From contig JAQGBZ010000349.1 in NCBI GenBank assembly GCA_034687125.1, positions 1-64,000 of the forward strand: a stretch of DNA of 64,000 nt, in the 5' to 3' direction. Under the pieces are notes generated by a model that made no database searches, had not been told where the DNA came from, and saw nothing but the letters and a program-made list of their open reading frames with translations. Positions 16,277 to 28,203 of the stretch are shown here, piece by piece; position 1 is the stretch's first letter, and each line of letters starts with the position of its first letter. This DNA comes from Neelides folsomi (taxonomy: Eukaryota > Arthropoda > Collembola > Neelipleona > Neelidae). The position numbers and the translations under genes are program-made.

Positions 16277-17320
16277 CACTTTCCTTAAAGATTAAAATAA
16301 ATACAATTAGTCTTCGAATTCTGTAGTCTTCAAATTAGCATTATTTCATTATTTAATAATTAAATTTAGTCACTTCAAATGTAATTAATTAAGTATTAAG
16401 TTAATAGAAATCCAAATCTTACCGATTGATATAAAAAAATGAAGTGTCTTCAAGTTTCCTTAATTTTCAATTTTGAATTTTAAAGTGCTTATACTTAAAC
16501 GTACTTTTATGTATTTATATTAAATCGAACCATAAAATTAGCTCTGATGGTAAGATTAATGAAGATTCGACCTTCTGAAGAGAAATCAAATGAATTTCGA
16601 AAGAAATCTGCAAAATCTTGAGATTGACGATGAAAAATGGCAAAGAGGGAAATGATTTTCCTTTTTCTATTGCCGGGATGTGAAGTTTGAAATTGGCCAA
16701 CTTTCACCGGCACTTCATTCGATCATGCAACATTGAGGCGCTTTGTTATGGGACTTGTATTGTAAAATCATTACAAGCAACTTGACTCGTCCTGCTCCAA
16801 ATATCTTCAATTAGGAATTAAGAGAAAGTTCATCCCCCGCAAACATCCCGGATTAATTCTTCAATTAATTAATTCTTAATCACAATCTTCCTATAAAGGT
16901 GCCAGATGGGAGCTCAAATACAGGACTTTTAAATGCTTAAAAAAGTATAAGCTAAATAGGTTGAAATCAACACCCCCCTTTTGTTCCTCTTTGAGTCATC
17001 TGTCATTTTAGTTTTATTGTGTGTGCAATTGTGTGACTCATTGACATTTCCTCTTCAGTTATCTCAATAAAGTTGTTATCACATAATTCAGTTTAACAAA
17101 TTTCCTCCTCTGTATTTCTTTTGACTCAAAGAGCTAATTGGGTTATTTAAAGTTATTCACAGTTGTTTAAAGCTAAGGAAAGCATTTTCTGCCAATAAGG
17201 AACTATTTGTTAATTTTTCGTTAAAGCTAACAATTTAACTTCTCTACAAGTAAATAAATCATCTTCTTTAGAAGCAAAATACTAATTGAATTTTCACCAT
17301 TTATCTCAAATAAATCAATC
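16277..17320. promoter_or_regulatory. divergent promoter interval, SMIM20 / cortactin
   Basis: The start codons of SMIM20 (minus) and cortactin (plus) face away from each other across this interval, so both promoters must be within it unless distant 5' exons exist. The two minus-strand ORFs around 16.5-16.7 kb overlap in different frames and show no family resemblance. Core promoter motifs cannot be placed with confidence. Confidence 0.5.
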
Positions 17321-20300
17321 ATGTGGAAATCAGCCCTTGGTAAGAAATAAAGATATTGTGATATGATTTAGAATAACAATTAATCATAAGATGATTTAAA
17401 TGCGCATTAAATAACTGGTTTATCTTGTTAAAAATTATCGGTTATATTCCTCGATTCCATTTTTGTTAATTTTAACTGGTTTTTTTATTTTGATTTCAGG
17501 AGTGTCGATGAAGGACCAAGAGAGCACTGTAGATGACGATTGGGAAACCGATCCAGATTTCATTAATGATGTCAATGAAGAAGAGCAAAGATGGGGATCA
17601 AAGACTATTGAAGGATCTGGTCGCACTGGTGGTGCTATCGAGTAATTAACAATACCTTTATTAATTATAAAAATATTAAATGCAACCATACATAAATATT
17701 TATATGCTGTTTAAGTAATGTAAAGAAAGATAAAGGTCATCGATCTCTACTTTAATTATTCTTGGGTTTTATTAGCATGAGAAAACTGTGTGAAGAAATT
17801 CAAGAGGATGATGCTTCTGCCAAAAAGAAATTAATTGAGGAGCTCAATCCAGGATTTGGATATGGTGGAAAATTTGGAGTAGAGAGCGATAGGTGAATTC
17901 AATTCAATATTGATATTTTTATTCATACATAAATACATACAAAAATATATCGAAAGTATAGTATATTATGTATATGCAGTATGTAGAGCATATTTTATAT
18001 TATTAATTCAGATCGATAATTGTCAATTTAATTGGGATCATTGTTTAATTTATTTTAATAAATGTATTTTAGAATGGATAAAACCGCCATGGGAAATGAC
18101 TACTTCAATCCATTAGAAAAGCACGTGTCCCAAAAAGACTATGCTGTTGGATTCGGAGGAAAATACGGAGTTCAAACAGACAGAGTTGATGAGGTAATTC
18201 ATCAATGAAAATGTAAATGATCATAAAGTATAGTGGCGGTCCCAGGTGGGGTCAACTGGGTCCATTGAGCCCCCCCTTGACTTTGGAAAACGATGTAGAT
18301 ATAATTTAGTTATAACTGAAAATTAGGTTCAAATTATAAATTTTTCTTAGAAAGTTTTCTCGGAACCTAAAGGTCCCGATTGTTTGATAGTGAGAATAAT
18401 GATTTCATATGTAATTTTTAAAATATTTTCTAGGGGCCTATTTAACCTGTAACACGTTTCACTATTTCTCAGATCCCAAATGGAATCACACAATAATGGT
18501 CCTGTAGAAATATCGAAGAAATTTTCTCGCTATCAAAAAGCCCTCTGAAATTTTAAAACTAAACGAAAATAAATTATTGGGACTTAAAGATCCCTTTCAA
18601 ATAGCTCAATGTAAGTTTCGAAAAAATTTTCTCGGGACCTAAAGGTCCCGTTGAAACATCTTTTTAGATATAGAAAAAAATTACTCGCGACCTAAGGTGT
18701 CGTTGAATTATCTATCTAAATTATGGAAAAAATTTCTCGGGACCTGTCCCGTTGTAATTCGCATCAAGGTATCGAAAAAAATTTCTCATGACCTAAAGGT
18801 CCCGATTACTAGATCTATACTATTTCCAGTACTATTTATTAATATTTTACAGATACTGATTATATTAAGTACCTTTATGCTATTATAATACATTATTTTA
18901 TAATAAACAAATTTGGACCCCCTTCTACAAATCCTGGGACCGCCCCTGATAAAGTATGAATATATGAATGTTTAAAGACACATCTGTTGATGTTCGCAGA
19001 GCGCAGTTGGATGGGATCATAAAGAAAAGGTTGATAAGCATGGTTCCCAGAAGGATTATACAACAGGTTTCGGTGGAAAATTTGGAGTTCAGTCAGACAG
19101 ACAAGATAAATCAGCAATGGGTTGGGATCACATTGAGAAAGTGGCAAAGCACGAATCACAGAAAGACTACACAACTGGATTCGGAGGAAAGTTTGGAGTT
19201 CAAAGTGATCGACAGGATAAATCTGCATTGGGATGGGATCACATTGAAAAGGTCGAGAAGCATGAATCCCAAACTGATCACGTTGTCGGGTTCGGGGGAA
19301 AATTCGGTGTTCAAAGTGATCGACAAGATAAATCAGCACATGGTTGGGATAATGTGGAGAAGCTTCAACAGCATGAATCACAAACAGGTTAGTTTAAAGT
19401 TATAGTATTCCTCTAATTATACAAATTATTATTGTTAATCTCAATTAACCATTTTGTCTCGTTTACATTTTAATATTGATAACTTAACCGTATTAATAAA
19501 TATTAATTAACTTTATTCCAGATTATGCCAAAGGATTCGGAGGCAAATTCGGAGTCGATAAAGTGAAACCAGATAAAAGCGCTCTGGGTTGGGATCATCA
19601 CGAAAATGTTGAAAAACATGGAAGTCAAACGGAATATAAGAAAGGATTCGGAGGGAAATTTGGCATTGAATCAGACCGTGTGGATAAATCCGCTCATGGC
19701 TTTGATGAAGGCTCCAGAGCTGTTGGAACAAATTATGCTAAAGAGAAGCCACAAGTGGAAAGGAAAACGAGTGACCTGCGAGCAAGATTCGAATCAATGG
19801 CCAAAGCAAGTGAAGAAGAAGCAAAAGCTAAATCCGAAGAAGAACGGAAGAAGCGACAAGAAAAGGAACAGAGAGAATTGGAAGAAAATAAAAAGCAGGC
19901 TGAAGCTAAAAGGAAACTCGATGCGGAGAATGAATCAAGATTGAAGAAGGAAAAAGAAGCCGAAGAAGTCCGAAAGAGGAAGGAAGAAGAAGAAGAGCAA
20001 AATCAAATTTTGAAGCAGAAAGAACTTCAACGACAAAGTGAACTTCAGAGAGAAAAAGAAATCCAAAAACAAGCCGACATTCAAAAACAAGCACAAATTC
20101 AACGACAACGAGAAGAACTTGAAGCTAAAAAAGAACTTCAGAGACAAGAAGAGCTTGAGAAGAAGAAAGACGAAGAAATGGAAAAACAAAAACGCCAACG
20201 GGAAATTTCGAGGAAGAAGGAAGAAGAAGAAATGAAAAGAGCTCAAATGGAAGACGAGAGAAAATCGGAAGAGCGAAAGAGAAAAGAAGAAGTTGAGCGA

Positions 20301-20947
20301 TTGGAGAAATCCAAAAGGGAACGAGACGCCCAAGAAGCTGAAGAAAAACAAAGGAAGATTCGCGAACGTGAAGAAGAATTCCAACGGCAGGAGTTTTTGC
20401 GAAGGCGGGACGAAGAAGCCCAGAAAGGAATTGAAGAACTTCAAAGGATGGAGAGAGAAATTCTTTCCATTGAACAAATGCAGAAGAAAACGCAACATGA
20501 AACGATGCTCCAAGCGTCTCTCAAAAATGCGGCAGGAAAGTTCGAACCAGAGGAAGTTGAGGACGAGGGGGACGATGAAGACTGGGACGATGAGGTCACA
20601 CCAAATGAGCCGAAAGGAAATAATGGGAATAACGATGCGAGTCCTTCGAGTGAGTCTGGATTTGTTGCTGTTGCGGTTTATGATTATCAAGCTGGTAAAT
20701 TCCATTAGCATTTATATTAAATAAAGATTTTTAATTTAATTTATATTCAACTTTATGTTGATTACTTTTAATATCTAAGTATTTTTAATTAATGTTTAAT
20801 TAATATTCAGCGGCTGAGGATGAAGTTACATTTGACCCTGGCGATGTCATCACAAATATTGAAATGATCGATGAAGGATGGTGGCGTGGAGAGTGCAATG
20901 GAAAATTTGGATTGTTTCCTGCCAATTACGTCGAAATTCGACAGTAA
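17321..20947 (+). CDS. CTTN: cortactin
   Basis: Seven exons: 17321-17339, 17500-17641, 17776-17892, 18073-18193, 19000-19387, 19522-20694, 20811-20947; 698 aa. The N-terminal acidic Arp2/3-binding region carries [13 protein letters not shown] (about residues 18-30). Then come six full 37-residue cortactin repeats and a partial seventh of the type [17 protein letters not shown], binding F-actin in known family members. Residues about 355-610 are an unusually long Glu/Lys/Gln/Arg coiled-coil-like helix. The C-terminal SH3 domain (about 645-698) has [12 protein letters not shown], the WW of EGWWRGE and the PANYVEIRQ end. Cortactin promotes branched actin at the cell cortex. Intron 4 holds a DNA transposon. 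The start is fixed by the MWK opening typical of cortactins. Confidence 0.97.
18231..18948. mobile_element. non-autonomous DNA transposon, hAT-like, in cortactin intron 4
   Basis: The 718-bp element is bounded by imperfect inverted ends: TAGTGGCGGTCCCAGG at the left, and CAGGGGCGGTCCCAGG read inward from the right. It is flanked by an exact 8-bp direct repeat ATAAAGTA (18223-18230 and 18949-18956), read as the target-site duplication. An 8-bp duplication with a CAGnGGCGG-type end fits hAT; P or Zisupton elements also make 8-bp duplications. There is no transposase ORF. It lies between correctly spliced cortactin exons, so splicing should remove it. Confidence 0.85.
18627..18804. repeat. ~50-bp-period palindromic subrepeats inside the transposon
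   Basis: Four units of the type ctcgggacctaaaggtcccg begin near 18634, 18685, 18736 and 18785, spaced about 50 bp, each after an A-rich aaaaaatt. Each core GGGACCT-GGTCCC is itself a short palindrome. A further diverged unit lies at 18358-18378. Confidence 0.75.
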
Positions 20948-22478
20948 CAATCTTGTACCTTAAAACAAAATCATCCTGGACTATCTGATATACTTAGCTT
21001 CCACATCACTACAATTTTTTAATATTGAGAAAGATGAATGAGTTTGTAATTAATAGGAGCAATCATCACTTGATTCCATCATAAACCTTAAATGGTTTTT
21101 ATCTACTTATACATCTACAAATATTTGCATTACTTACATATTTGTGTAATACAAACTAAATTACTTAATAGATTTTGTATTTATTGAATATCAAATATAA
21201 TTATGTATAACATGCCAATTATTAACTAGATTCTAATTATGTTAAGTTATTAAGCAAGATGGCATAAATGTAATTTACTGAATTTAGATTTTCATCAAGC
21301 AATAATTATAATAATTTAATTTAAAATGGAATTATATTATTAAACACGATTAATTTGTTAATTGTCGATTTTATTAATTAAAAGGAATAAAAATAAATTC
21401 TCGATGGAAAATTGAATCACACTATCAAACTCATAAACTAAAATTTCATCAACTTCTATTCAGAGATGCATATTTACATTGGAAAAGAGATTGCCGTGAT
21501 ATGAAAAGAATTAGAAAAAATAATTGGCATATTTTATTAAGACATTAAAATCTTTTCAGGCATTTAATCATTTAACAGATCAAGTTAAAATTTATAATAT
21601 TTAATGCTTCAACATTTTGCATAGAATTATACATGATAGTCATGTAGCTGACTTTATTTATTGAAAAACAATAAGAAATAGAATATAAAAGTAATTACTT
21701 ACAATTAAAACTTTCGAGATAAAATCGGGAAAAACAAAATGGTGTAACTGACTAACTTACATTGAGTGAGATATGAGATTCTAAATATTGAAATTTGAAA
21801 AAATTAACCAATTAAGGTTTGAGTATAATGTTAACATTCTATTGGAATATAAATACGGATAAATCTTTATATGGTAGTTAAAAACATTAATGTTCCTTTA
21901 ATTTAAACTTTAATAAATTCTTTAACTCTAAACACAACTAAAAGTTATTTAAAATGTAAATGTGTATTTTTATACATTCACTAATATTCTACATATTTAT
22001 ACAAAAGTCGTTGTTCCCTTTTAACAGTTTAAGACTTAAAATTTAAGTAAGTAGAGAGAGTATAATGATCAGTTTTAAAAGTTAAATATATAACCATTAT
22101 TTTTAACATTAGCATTATAGTCACTCTTTAGAAGAATAGATATATCGTTCTGCGAAATATTATTAATTGAACTAATTAATATAAATAGCTAATTGAAGTT
22201 TACAATAACAATTATTTTAGTAATAAATTGTTTTTACATGACACGCTATTTTAATATTCACACACAATTTAATTTACCTTTTATGCATTAAATTATAATG
22301 ACGCTATTTAATCTATAATTATACTTAATTAAATAAATATGGATATATCATGCAACGTATAAAAATGTTAAAGTTCTGTAATGAATAATAAACCTACGTA
22401 TTAACTTTCTAAATACTATAATTAATAGTAAACTAAAGATTTAAAAATTGAAGTCAATTAAGAAGAAAGTTCTTATTT
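20948..22478. other. convergent 3' flank of cortactin and the CM1 gene
   Basis: AT-rich DNA between two stop codons on opposite strands, so it should contain both 3' UTRs. An AATAAA-type signal lies near 21386-21395 on the plus strand. No ORF, RNA gene or obvious repeat. Confidence 0.5.
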
Positions 22479-24836
22479 TTATGTATTTTCAACAAGAGGG
22501 ATCGTTGGTTCATAATTTTCATTATCACTTTCATTCTGAGCTCTTCTTTCAAGACTCCTCTTTGCTTCCTTCAAAATTACATGGGTTTTGTGTAATTGGC
22601 GACAAATGGCTTTTTCTGCATGGTGTTTCGCATCTTCTGTTTTCTTTAACCGGTCAGCAGTATCATCAAGGGCCTTAATAACAATTAAATATTTAACTTG
22701 GTTAACAATAAGAAGCTAATAAGTGTAGGGGATTACATACATGACGAGTTCTGATGAGTTTGTCCGCCAAATCTCGATTCACTTTCCTTAACTTAACATT
22801 TTCCTTCTTGTAATCAATCTCAGTATTTTCGTCCGATAGAACTTCAATTCCCAAATCGGGCGATGCGTCTGCGTCTCTTCCATCGACTCTTTTATCCTGA
22901 ATTCAAAATTTCAATTAATTTGAATATAATATTCAGTATAATTGCATTTGAACATACAAAGTACATATTTTAATGATGGTTAATTAAATTATTTAACATA
23001 CATTATCGTTATTGGAGTTGAGTGGTTTTTCTTGGCGAGGATAAGTGGAAAGTTTGATAGGGCAAGCTTCTTTTAATTCCCTCAGATCTCCAACAAGTTT
23101 CGAATGTTCGTGATGAACTCTTTTCAATGCAGCTTCGGTCACAGACAATTTCTCCGAAATTCCCCGTCTGTCCATTTGCATATCGCTCATCCTTTCGTTC
23201 AAATGTTTAAGCGTCCTTTCAAGTTCACTTATAGTCTTCTTTGCTTTTTCGTATTCTTCCTTAATGGCGTTTCTGAAATTTGGTAAATGTCAATTTATAC
23301 GTTAATTTGACTTAATTGTAATTTAAGTACAGTACTTATATTATAATGAAGTAATGATTGGAAATGAGTTAAAAAATTAAAATCTTACGATCTTTCTAAA
23401 TCAATCTTCATGGCTTGCAATTTGGCTTCAAGTGTTGATTTTCTCGCTAACAAACTTGAATTTTCAGAGACGAGACTATCCCTTGTTTGAGTGACCAATT
23501 TGAGTTCTTCGAGAATCAGATTTGTTTGAATTGGATTGAAAAAAGGTTCGTCTGTTTGAAGCTCTTTGTCTGAATAAAATATAAACCATATTTAAAAATA
23601 ATCTTAATAATCTTAATAATAGTGTTTATTTACGATAGTTGTAATTGTATCCAGAAAGCTCACCTCTTGAACGAATCTTCGGTCTGGTAACCTAAAAATC
23701 AAAAAAAGTAGTTTATAAGTTATTCCAAATATTTTTATATGTAAATGTAAAATTAAATGAGGAATAAAATGGTTTTACCTTCAGTGCTTCTCGTAACTTT
23801 GTAATTTCTTTCCCATATTTCTCATTTACTTCCTTGGCGGATAAAAGTTCTTGAAATAATCTTTGGTTCTCTTTGTCCTTCTCCTATTAAATGTTTAATT
23901 TCAATTACATACCTTAATAATTTATTAATATCAGGTAGAAGTTAGACAAAGATAAAAATAAAGAATAAATCAAAACCTTATTAACCAATTTTAATATTAA
24001 TATTTAAATTATTTTCAATTACTTTGAGCGACTGCAATGTATGTGGAGAAACACTTGCAACTTTTTCATTGAGCAATTTGATTTGCTTTCTAAACGCTTT
24101 GTTCTTCTTCACTTCTTCTTTGTACTCGTGATTGATATGGTCAAGATGCTCATTTTTGTTGTTGACCTCGCTCTTTAAGGTCCCGATTTTGGTTTCCAAC
24201 TCTGTTATTTTTTGTTCCATTTGATCCCTTATAAAATTCTCTTCCTCTTCTTCTGCATCAAATGCAATTAGTGCACATTTCTCCATTTCATCATTGTACC
24301 TTTTCATCTTCATGAGTTCCAAGTCTCTCTCGAGTTCTTCGAGTCTCTCGTGTAGGAAACCATTTTGATTCTGCAGACTCTTTTCTCTCTCAATGAAATT
24401 CTCAACTTCCTTTTCTCTCATTCGTAAAAGATTATCCGACTCGGTGAGTTTGGATTTTAAAACTTCTGTTGTGCTACTCATGGTTTGAAAATCTTTAAAT
24501 TGAGCAATCAATTCTCTCGACTCCACTAAAAACAAAAAAAACACAAAAACAATAAATAAATAATCTATGTATAACTTAAAATTTAAAAGTGAATTATTAT
24601 ATTTATTTAATTTCTTATAATAAACTACAAACAAAGAAAATATTTAAATCCTTACCAGCACTTGTGGACGAAGACTGTGGCCTTAAACTTCCACCTCTTT
24701 CATTGTCCATATAAACTCTGAGTTTGAGCTGAAAGTTTTCATTCTGAAGTTGTTTAATTTGATCCTCGAGGTCCTTCAAAGTTGGATATCTCCTTAAGAC
24801 CTTCCCTGAAGGATCCGCCTCAATGTTTTCTTCCAT
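22479..24836 (-). CDS. CM1-motif coiled-coil protein (centrosomin / CDK5RAP2-like), compact
   Basis: Eight exons: 24656-24836, 24023-24525, 23779-23883, 23664-23691, 23389-23569, 23002-23272, 22741-22896, 22479-22673; 539 aa in phase. Residues about 18-47 (YPTLKDLEDQIKQLQNENFQ and the following LKLRVYMDNE) match the CM1 motif (Cnn_1N) of centrosomin, CDK5RAP2 and myomegalin, which recruits and activates gamma-tubulin ring complexes. The rest is almost entirely predicted coiled coil with one break around KLSTYPRQEKPLNSN. Family members are usually over 1000 aa and carry a C-terminal CM2 motif; I do not recognise CM2 here. It could be a short paralogue or a derived orthologue. It is divergent from DMAP1. 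Confidence 0.8.
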
Positions 24837-25602
24837 CTTGACCCAAGATCTTGGGAATTATGAAAATCGGAAGCTCCAGAAATTGGGAATTTTGGAATTA
24901 CTGACGAAGATCGTCAGGAAATTCACCACAAGGAATAGTAGATGAAGAAAGAAATGAACTGATCTTGCTGTGCTGAGATTCCTTCTGCGTCTTCTTCCTT
25001 GAGAAGAAGAGTTAAAAATTATTAATAGGACGAAGGAGCAAGAGGAAATCGGGTATAAATAGATCATGGACCTTCCATGAGCAAAAAAATAAGAGGAAAA
25101 AAGGAGAGTTATAAACCCCTTACTTCACTTTCACGAATACTCCGGATCTTGGAGGATATTAATACAGAAGGAAAAAAAGTTAATTTCCTTCTCCTTTTAT
25201 TATCAAAACCACATGTGAGGATGTCGATTGGGAAAGTCAATTAAATTTGATGGGGATTAATAATGTACTTTTTTAATAGCAATGTGTATTGGGAATAAAT
25301 GCAGAAACGGTCCTAGCTGGGCAACTACATTGTACTAAATTGTAATTAAACCAAGGCATAGACCCAGGGAAGTTAAAATCAAATGCAAGCTTGTTGATTT
25401 GCCAAAAGGCCGTTGATTTTGCTTTAGGAACAAAATTCAAAATTCCTTTCACGCTCATCGCAGGATTCAAACCATCGCTTTGGTTCGCTCCAACCAAGCC
25501 AAATTGTAAAATCATTCATTTTTATAATTCGAGTATTTAATTAATAGTTAATTTCAATTAATTTAGGACTATATTTTTGTTCATTAATTGAAAAATCACA
25601 TC
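24837..25602. promoter_or_regulatory. divergent promoter interval, CM1 gene / DMAP1
   Basis: The 766 bp separating the two opposite start codons should contain both promoters. ORFs on the minus strand at 24858-25067 and 25273-25515 show no recognised family. The second lies in a less AT-rich patch that could be an old repeat or 5' UTR. Confidence 0.5.
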
Positions 25603-27741
25603 ATGAACGACATAAGAGATATTATGGACATGGGGGGAGATCCGCAAAGGAGTGGATCAATCAGAAGGGAAAAGAAAAAGGTAATTTATAAAATTCAATA
25701 TTAATTGCCCAAATAATTAACGACTGTATTTGTTAAATGTGTGTTGTTAAATGTTGATCATGTTAATGGTAAAATATTAATATTAAAATAAATGTTTTTA
25801 ATTAAGGTGGAGGTTTACAAAAGACCTGAAGGAATGCACAGGGAACTTTTTGCCCTTTTATGCTCAGACGGAGGAAAAACTTTTAACCATGAAATGGCCC
25901 CCCTTTTGCCCTCTGACACCCCTGGGGGTTATAAACAGAAAATCAACCTGAGTGCAAAGAAAGTTCGACCTTGGAGATGGACACCGTTTGAGAACCCGGC
26001 AAGGAAAGACGGAGCGATTCTTTATCATTGGAGAAGAATTGGCGAAGAGAAGAAGGAATATCCTTTTGCCAAATTCAATAAGGTAATTCACTAATTATTA
26101 TTATAAAACTATATTTCATAATATACCAAGATTTCATGATCAAAAGAATATTATAAATATCTCTAATAATTATAATTTTATAGGAAATGCCAATTAAACA
26201 ATACACTGACTTGGAATACCTTTCACATTTGGAAGCCGAAGGATGGAACAAAAAAGACACCGATCAACTTTTTGATCTTTGTCGACGATTTGATTTGAGA
26301 TTCCCAGTTATTCATGTAATAATGATTTTCAAATTTAGTTTATTTATTGGCCATTATTTACCTGAATGTTTTAATTGTATGTTTTTATTAATTTTAGGAT
26401 CGATTCAGTTCCGAGACTCCAAGGTCAATTGAAGATTTGAAAGAACGTTATTATAATGTAACAAATGTTCTTACCAAATTGCAATCTGACGGAACAATTC
26501 CTGAAAAGATTATTAACTACGATGCTGAAAATGAGCGAAAAAGGAAAGAACAAATGAATCGCTTTTGGAAAAAGACACCCGAACAGGTTAGAAAAATCTT
26601 TTCGTATATTTTTTATTCTTTTATTTTATTACTTCCATTAAGTTTTTCATAAAATGTTTTTCCATAAAATAAATATTGATATAATTTTGTAATGATGATA
26701 AAATTTGTTAAATGAAGATCGAAGAAGAAGAATTTTTGAGAGTTGAGTTGAAAAAGATTGAAGCGAGGAAAAGAGAACGAGAGAAGAAAACTCAAGATTT
26801 ACAAAAACTCATCACTGCAGCAGATGGAGTTTTGCCACAAGAAGTTATTGCTTCCGCTCTCAAGAAAACCGATCATAGCAAAAAATCTGCTAAGAAAAAA
26901 TCAGGTACACGATTTAACCTTTTATTATGTTATATCATGTAACAATTCTATAATTAATATAAGTATAAGTATAATTAATATAAATACAATATAATAATTA
27001 AAATTTGTTTTTTTAATCTTTAAGTTTCACATTCCCGAAAAGATTCGACTTCTAACCCAGAAACCTTTTCGGCTATCAAATGGCCCGACTTTAAGAGTTC
27101 AGGAGCGATGATGAGATCTCAAAGGATCAAACTCCCCGGTTCAGTTGGACAGAAAAAATTGAAAGCAATTGAGCAAGTTCTCATTCAGCTCAATGTTGGT
27201 AAGTACACCTGTGCATTTTATTTTTATTTTATCTTCTTGTTTATTTTATTTTAACACAACTACTAATTGTAATTAACTAAATATGTTTGTTTTAGACTTG
27301 AATATTCCTCCAACGCAAGAAATTTCTCAAGACTTTAACGATCTTCGATCTGACATTGTTCTCCTCTATGAGTTGAAATTGGCTTTGCAAACATGTGAAG
27401 TGGAAGTTCAAAGTTTAGCGAGCCAATACGAAGCCACCACAGGAGTGAAACTCGAAATTCCGGATTTGTCGGCAGCGATGAACATCAACCTTGATGTTGT
27501 TGAACAAAAACCTCCAGCAGTTCCACCACCCACGCCAGCTCCCAATATTGTCCAACTCGAACCTCCGCTCAACGTAAGAATGTTTTTAAATTTTTCTTCA
27601 ATTCAAACCATTTCTTTTAATTCGGTTAACATTTACAAGTTCCAATTTTTAATGTTTCTCTATTTGTTTTTCTTTTAGAAGAAAAGGAAGGCCGCTTTGG
27701 AACAAGGAAATGTTCTCAAGAAACTTAAGAACAAAGTTTAA
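25603..27741 (+). CDS. DMAP1: DMAP1, DNA methyltransferase 1-associated protein
   Basis: Eight exons: 25603-25680, 25807-26082, 26184-26315, 26398-26586, 26718-26904, 27025-27198, 27296-27573, 27679-27741; 458 aa, close to human DMAP1 (467). Opening MNDIRDIMDMGG, then [53 protein letters not shown], the SANT region (WNKKDTDQLFDLCRRFDLRF then PVIHDRF), LKERYYNV, RTPEQ-equivalent KTPEQIEEEEFL and RKREREKKTQDLQKLITAAD. The C-terminal DMAP domain has SQRIKLPGSVGQKKLKAIEQ and LRSDIVLLYELK. Known role: subunit of the TIP60/NuA4 acetyltransferase and SRCAP/SWR1 H2A.Z exchange complexes in the nucleus. A basic tail KKRKAA...KKLKNK ends it. Confidence 0.97.
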
Positions 27742-27912
27742 ACTTCGCATTTGAAATTCATTGGGTATTTTGACTATTTTGTATATTACCTAAATACAAA
27801 ATCTACGTTTGGACTTTATAATTTCCCAATAATTTTTACTTGTAATTATTTGATAAGTTGTTCACAGTTGTTAATCTTCGTTGATTGTTATATGTAAATT
27901 AATCTTTTCTTA

Positions 27913-27918
27913 AATAAA
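27913..27918 (+). terminator. DMAP1 polyadenylation signal candidate
   Basis: AATAAA about 170 bp after the DMAP1 stop, the first canonical hexamer in the 3' flank. Confidence 0.55.
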
Positions 27919-27972
27919 TACAGCAATTATCTAAATATTATAGAATTAATACATTCATAAATACAATATCAT

Positions 27973-28203
27973 TTAATGTTTAACAAATCCCCTTTCTACA
28001 TATTTTAAGCTCCAATGTTGCTTTTGCATTTCTCTTTTTGTATAATGATGCCATTTATCATTTATGAATGTTGGAAACATGCAAAATGTGAATTGGAGAA
28101 ATTCGAGTGTCCCTAGGAAATATAATTGAATGAGCGTGTTGAGTTGAAAGTGGAAATTCGAGGTTGGAAAAAGAAGTGAAAGGAGTTTGTACATTTTCGC
28201 CAT
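27973..28203 (-). CDS. small single-TM protein, weakly SMIM4/UQCC5-like
   Basis: An intact 76-codon ORF (MAKMYKLLSLLFPTSNFHFQ start) convergent with DMAP1. It has one hydrophobic segment (TLIQLYFLGTLEFLQFTF) followed by a basic tail with YTKREMQKQHWSLKYVERG. The G-T-L-E-F pattern and the Lys/Glu/Tyr tail recall SMIM4/UQCC5, a mitochondrial complex III assembly protein with LGGTMEW at the same place. The resemblance is short and could be chance. ATG 28203 is the first in-frame ATG. Confidence 0.4.
   Translation of the reverse strand: MAKMYKLLSLLFPTSNFHFQLNTLIQLYFLGTLEFLQFTFCMFPTFINDKWHHYTKREMQKQHWSLKYVERGFVKH

Noticed and set aside
16507-16713. Minus-strand ORFs upstream of SMIM20
   Set aside because: Two frames overlap, no resemblance to a family, and SMIM20 is complete without them.
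19935-20711. 258-codon antisense ORF over cortactin
   Set aside because: Complement of the Glu/Lys-rich helix reads as Phe/Leu; the sense strand is clearly cortactin.
25273-25515. 80-codon minus-strand ORF upstream of DMAP1
   Set aside because: No motif recognised; lies in the divergent promoter interval and could be an old repeat, but no ends or relatives are visible.
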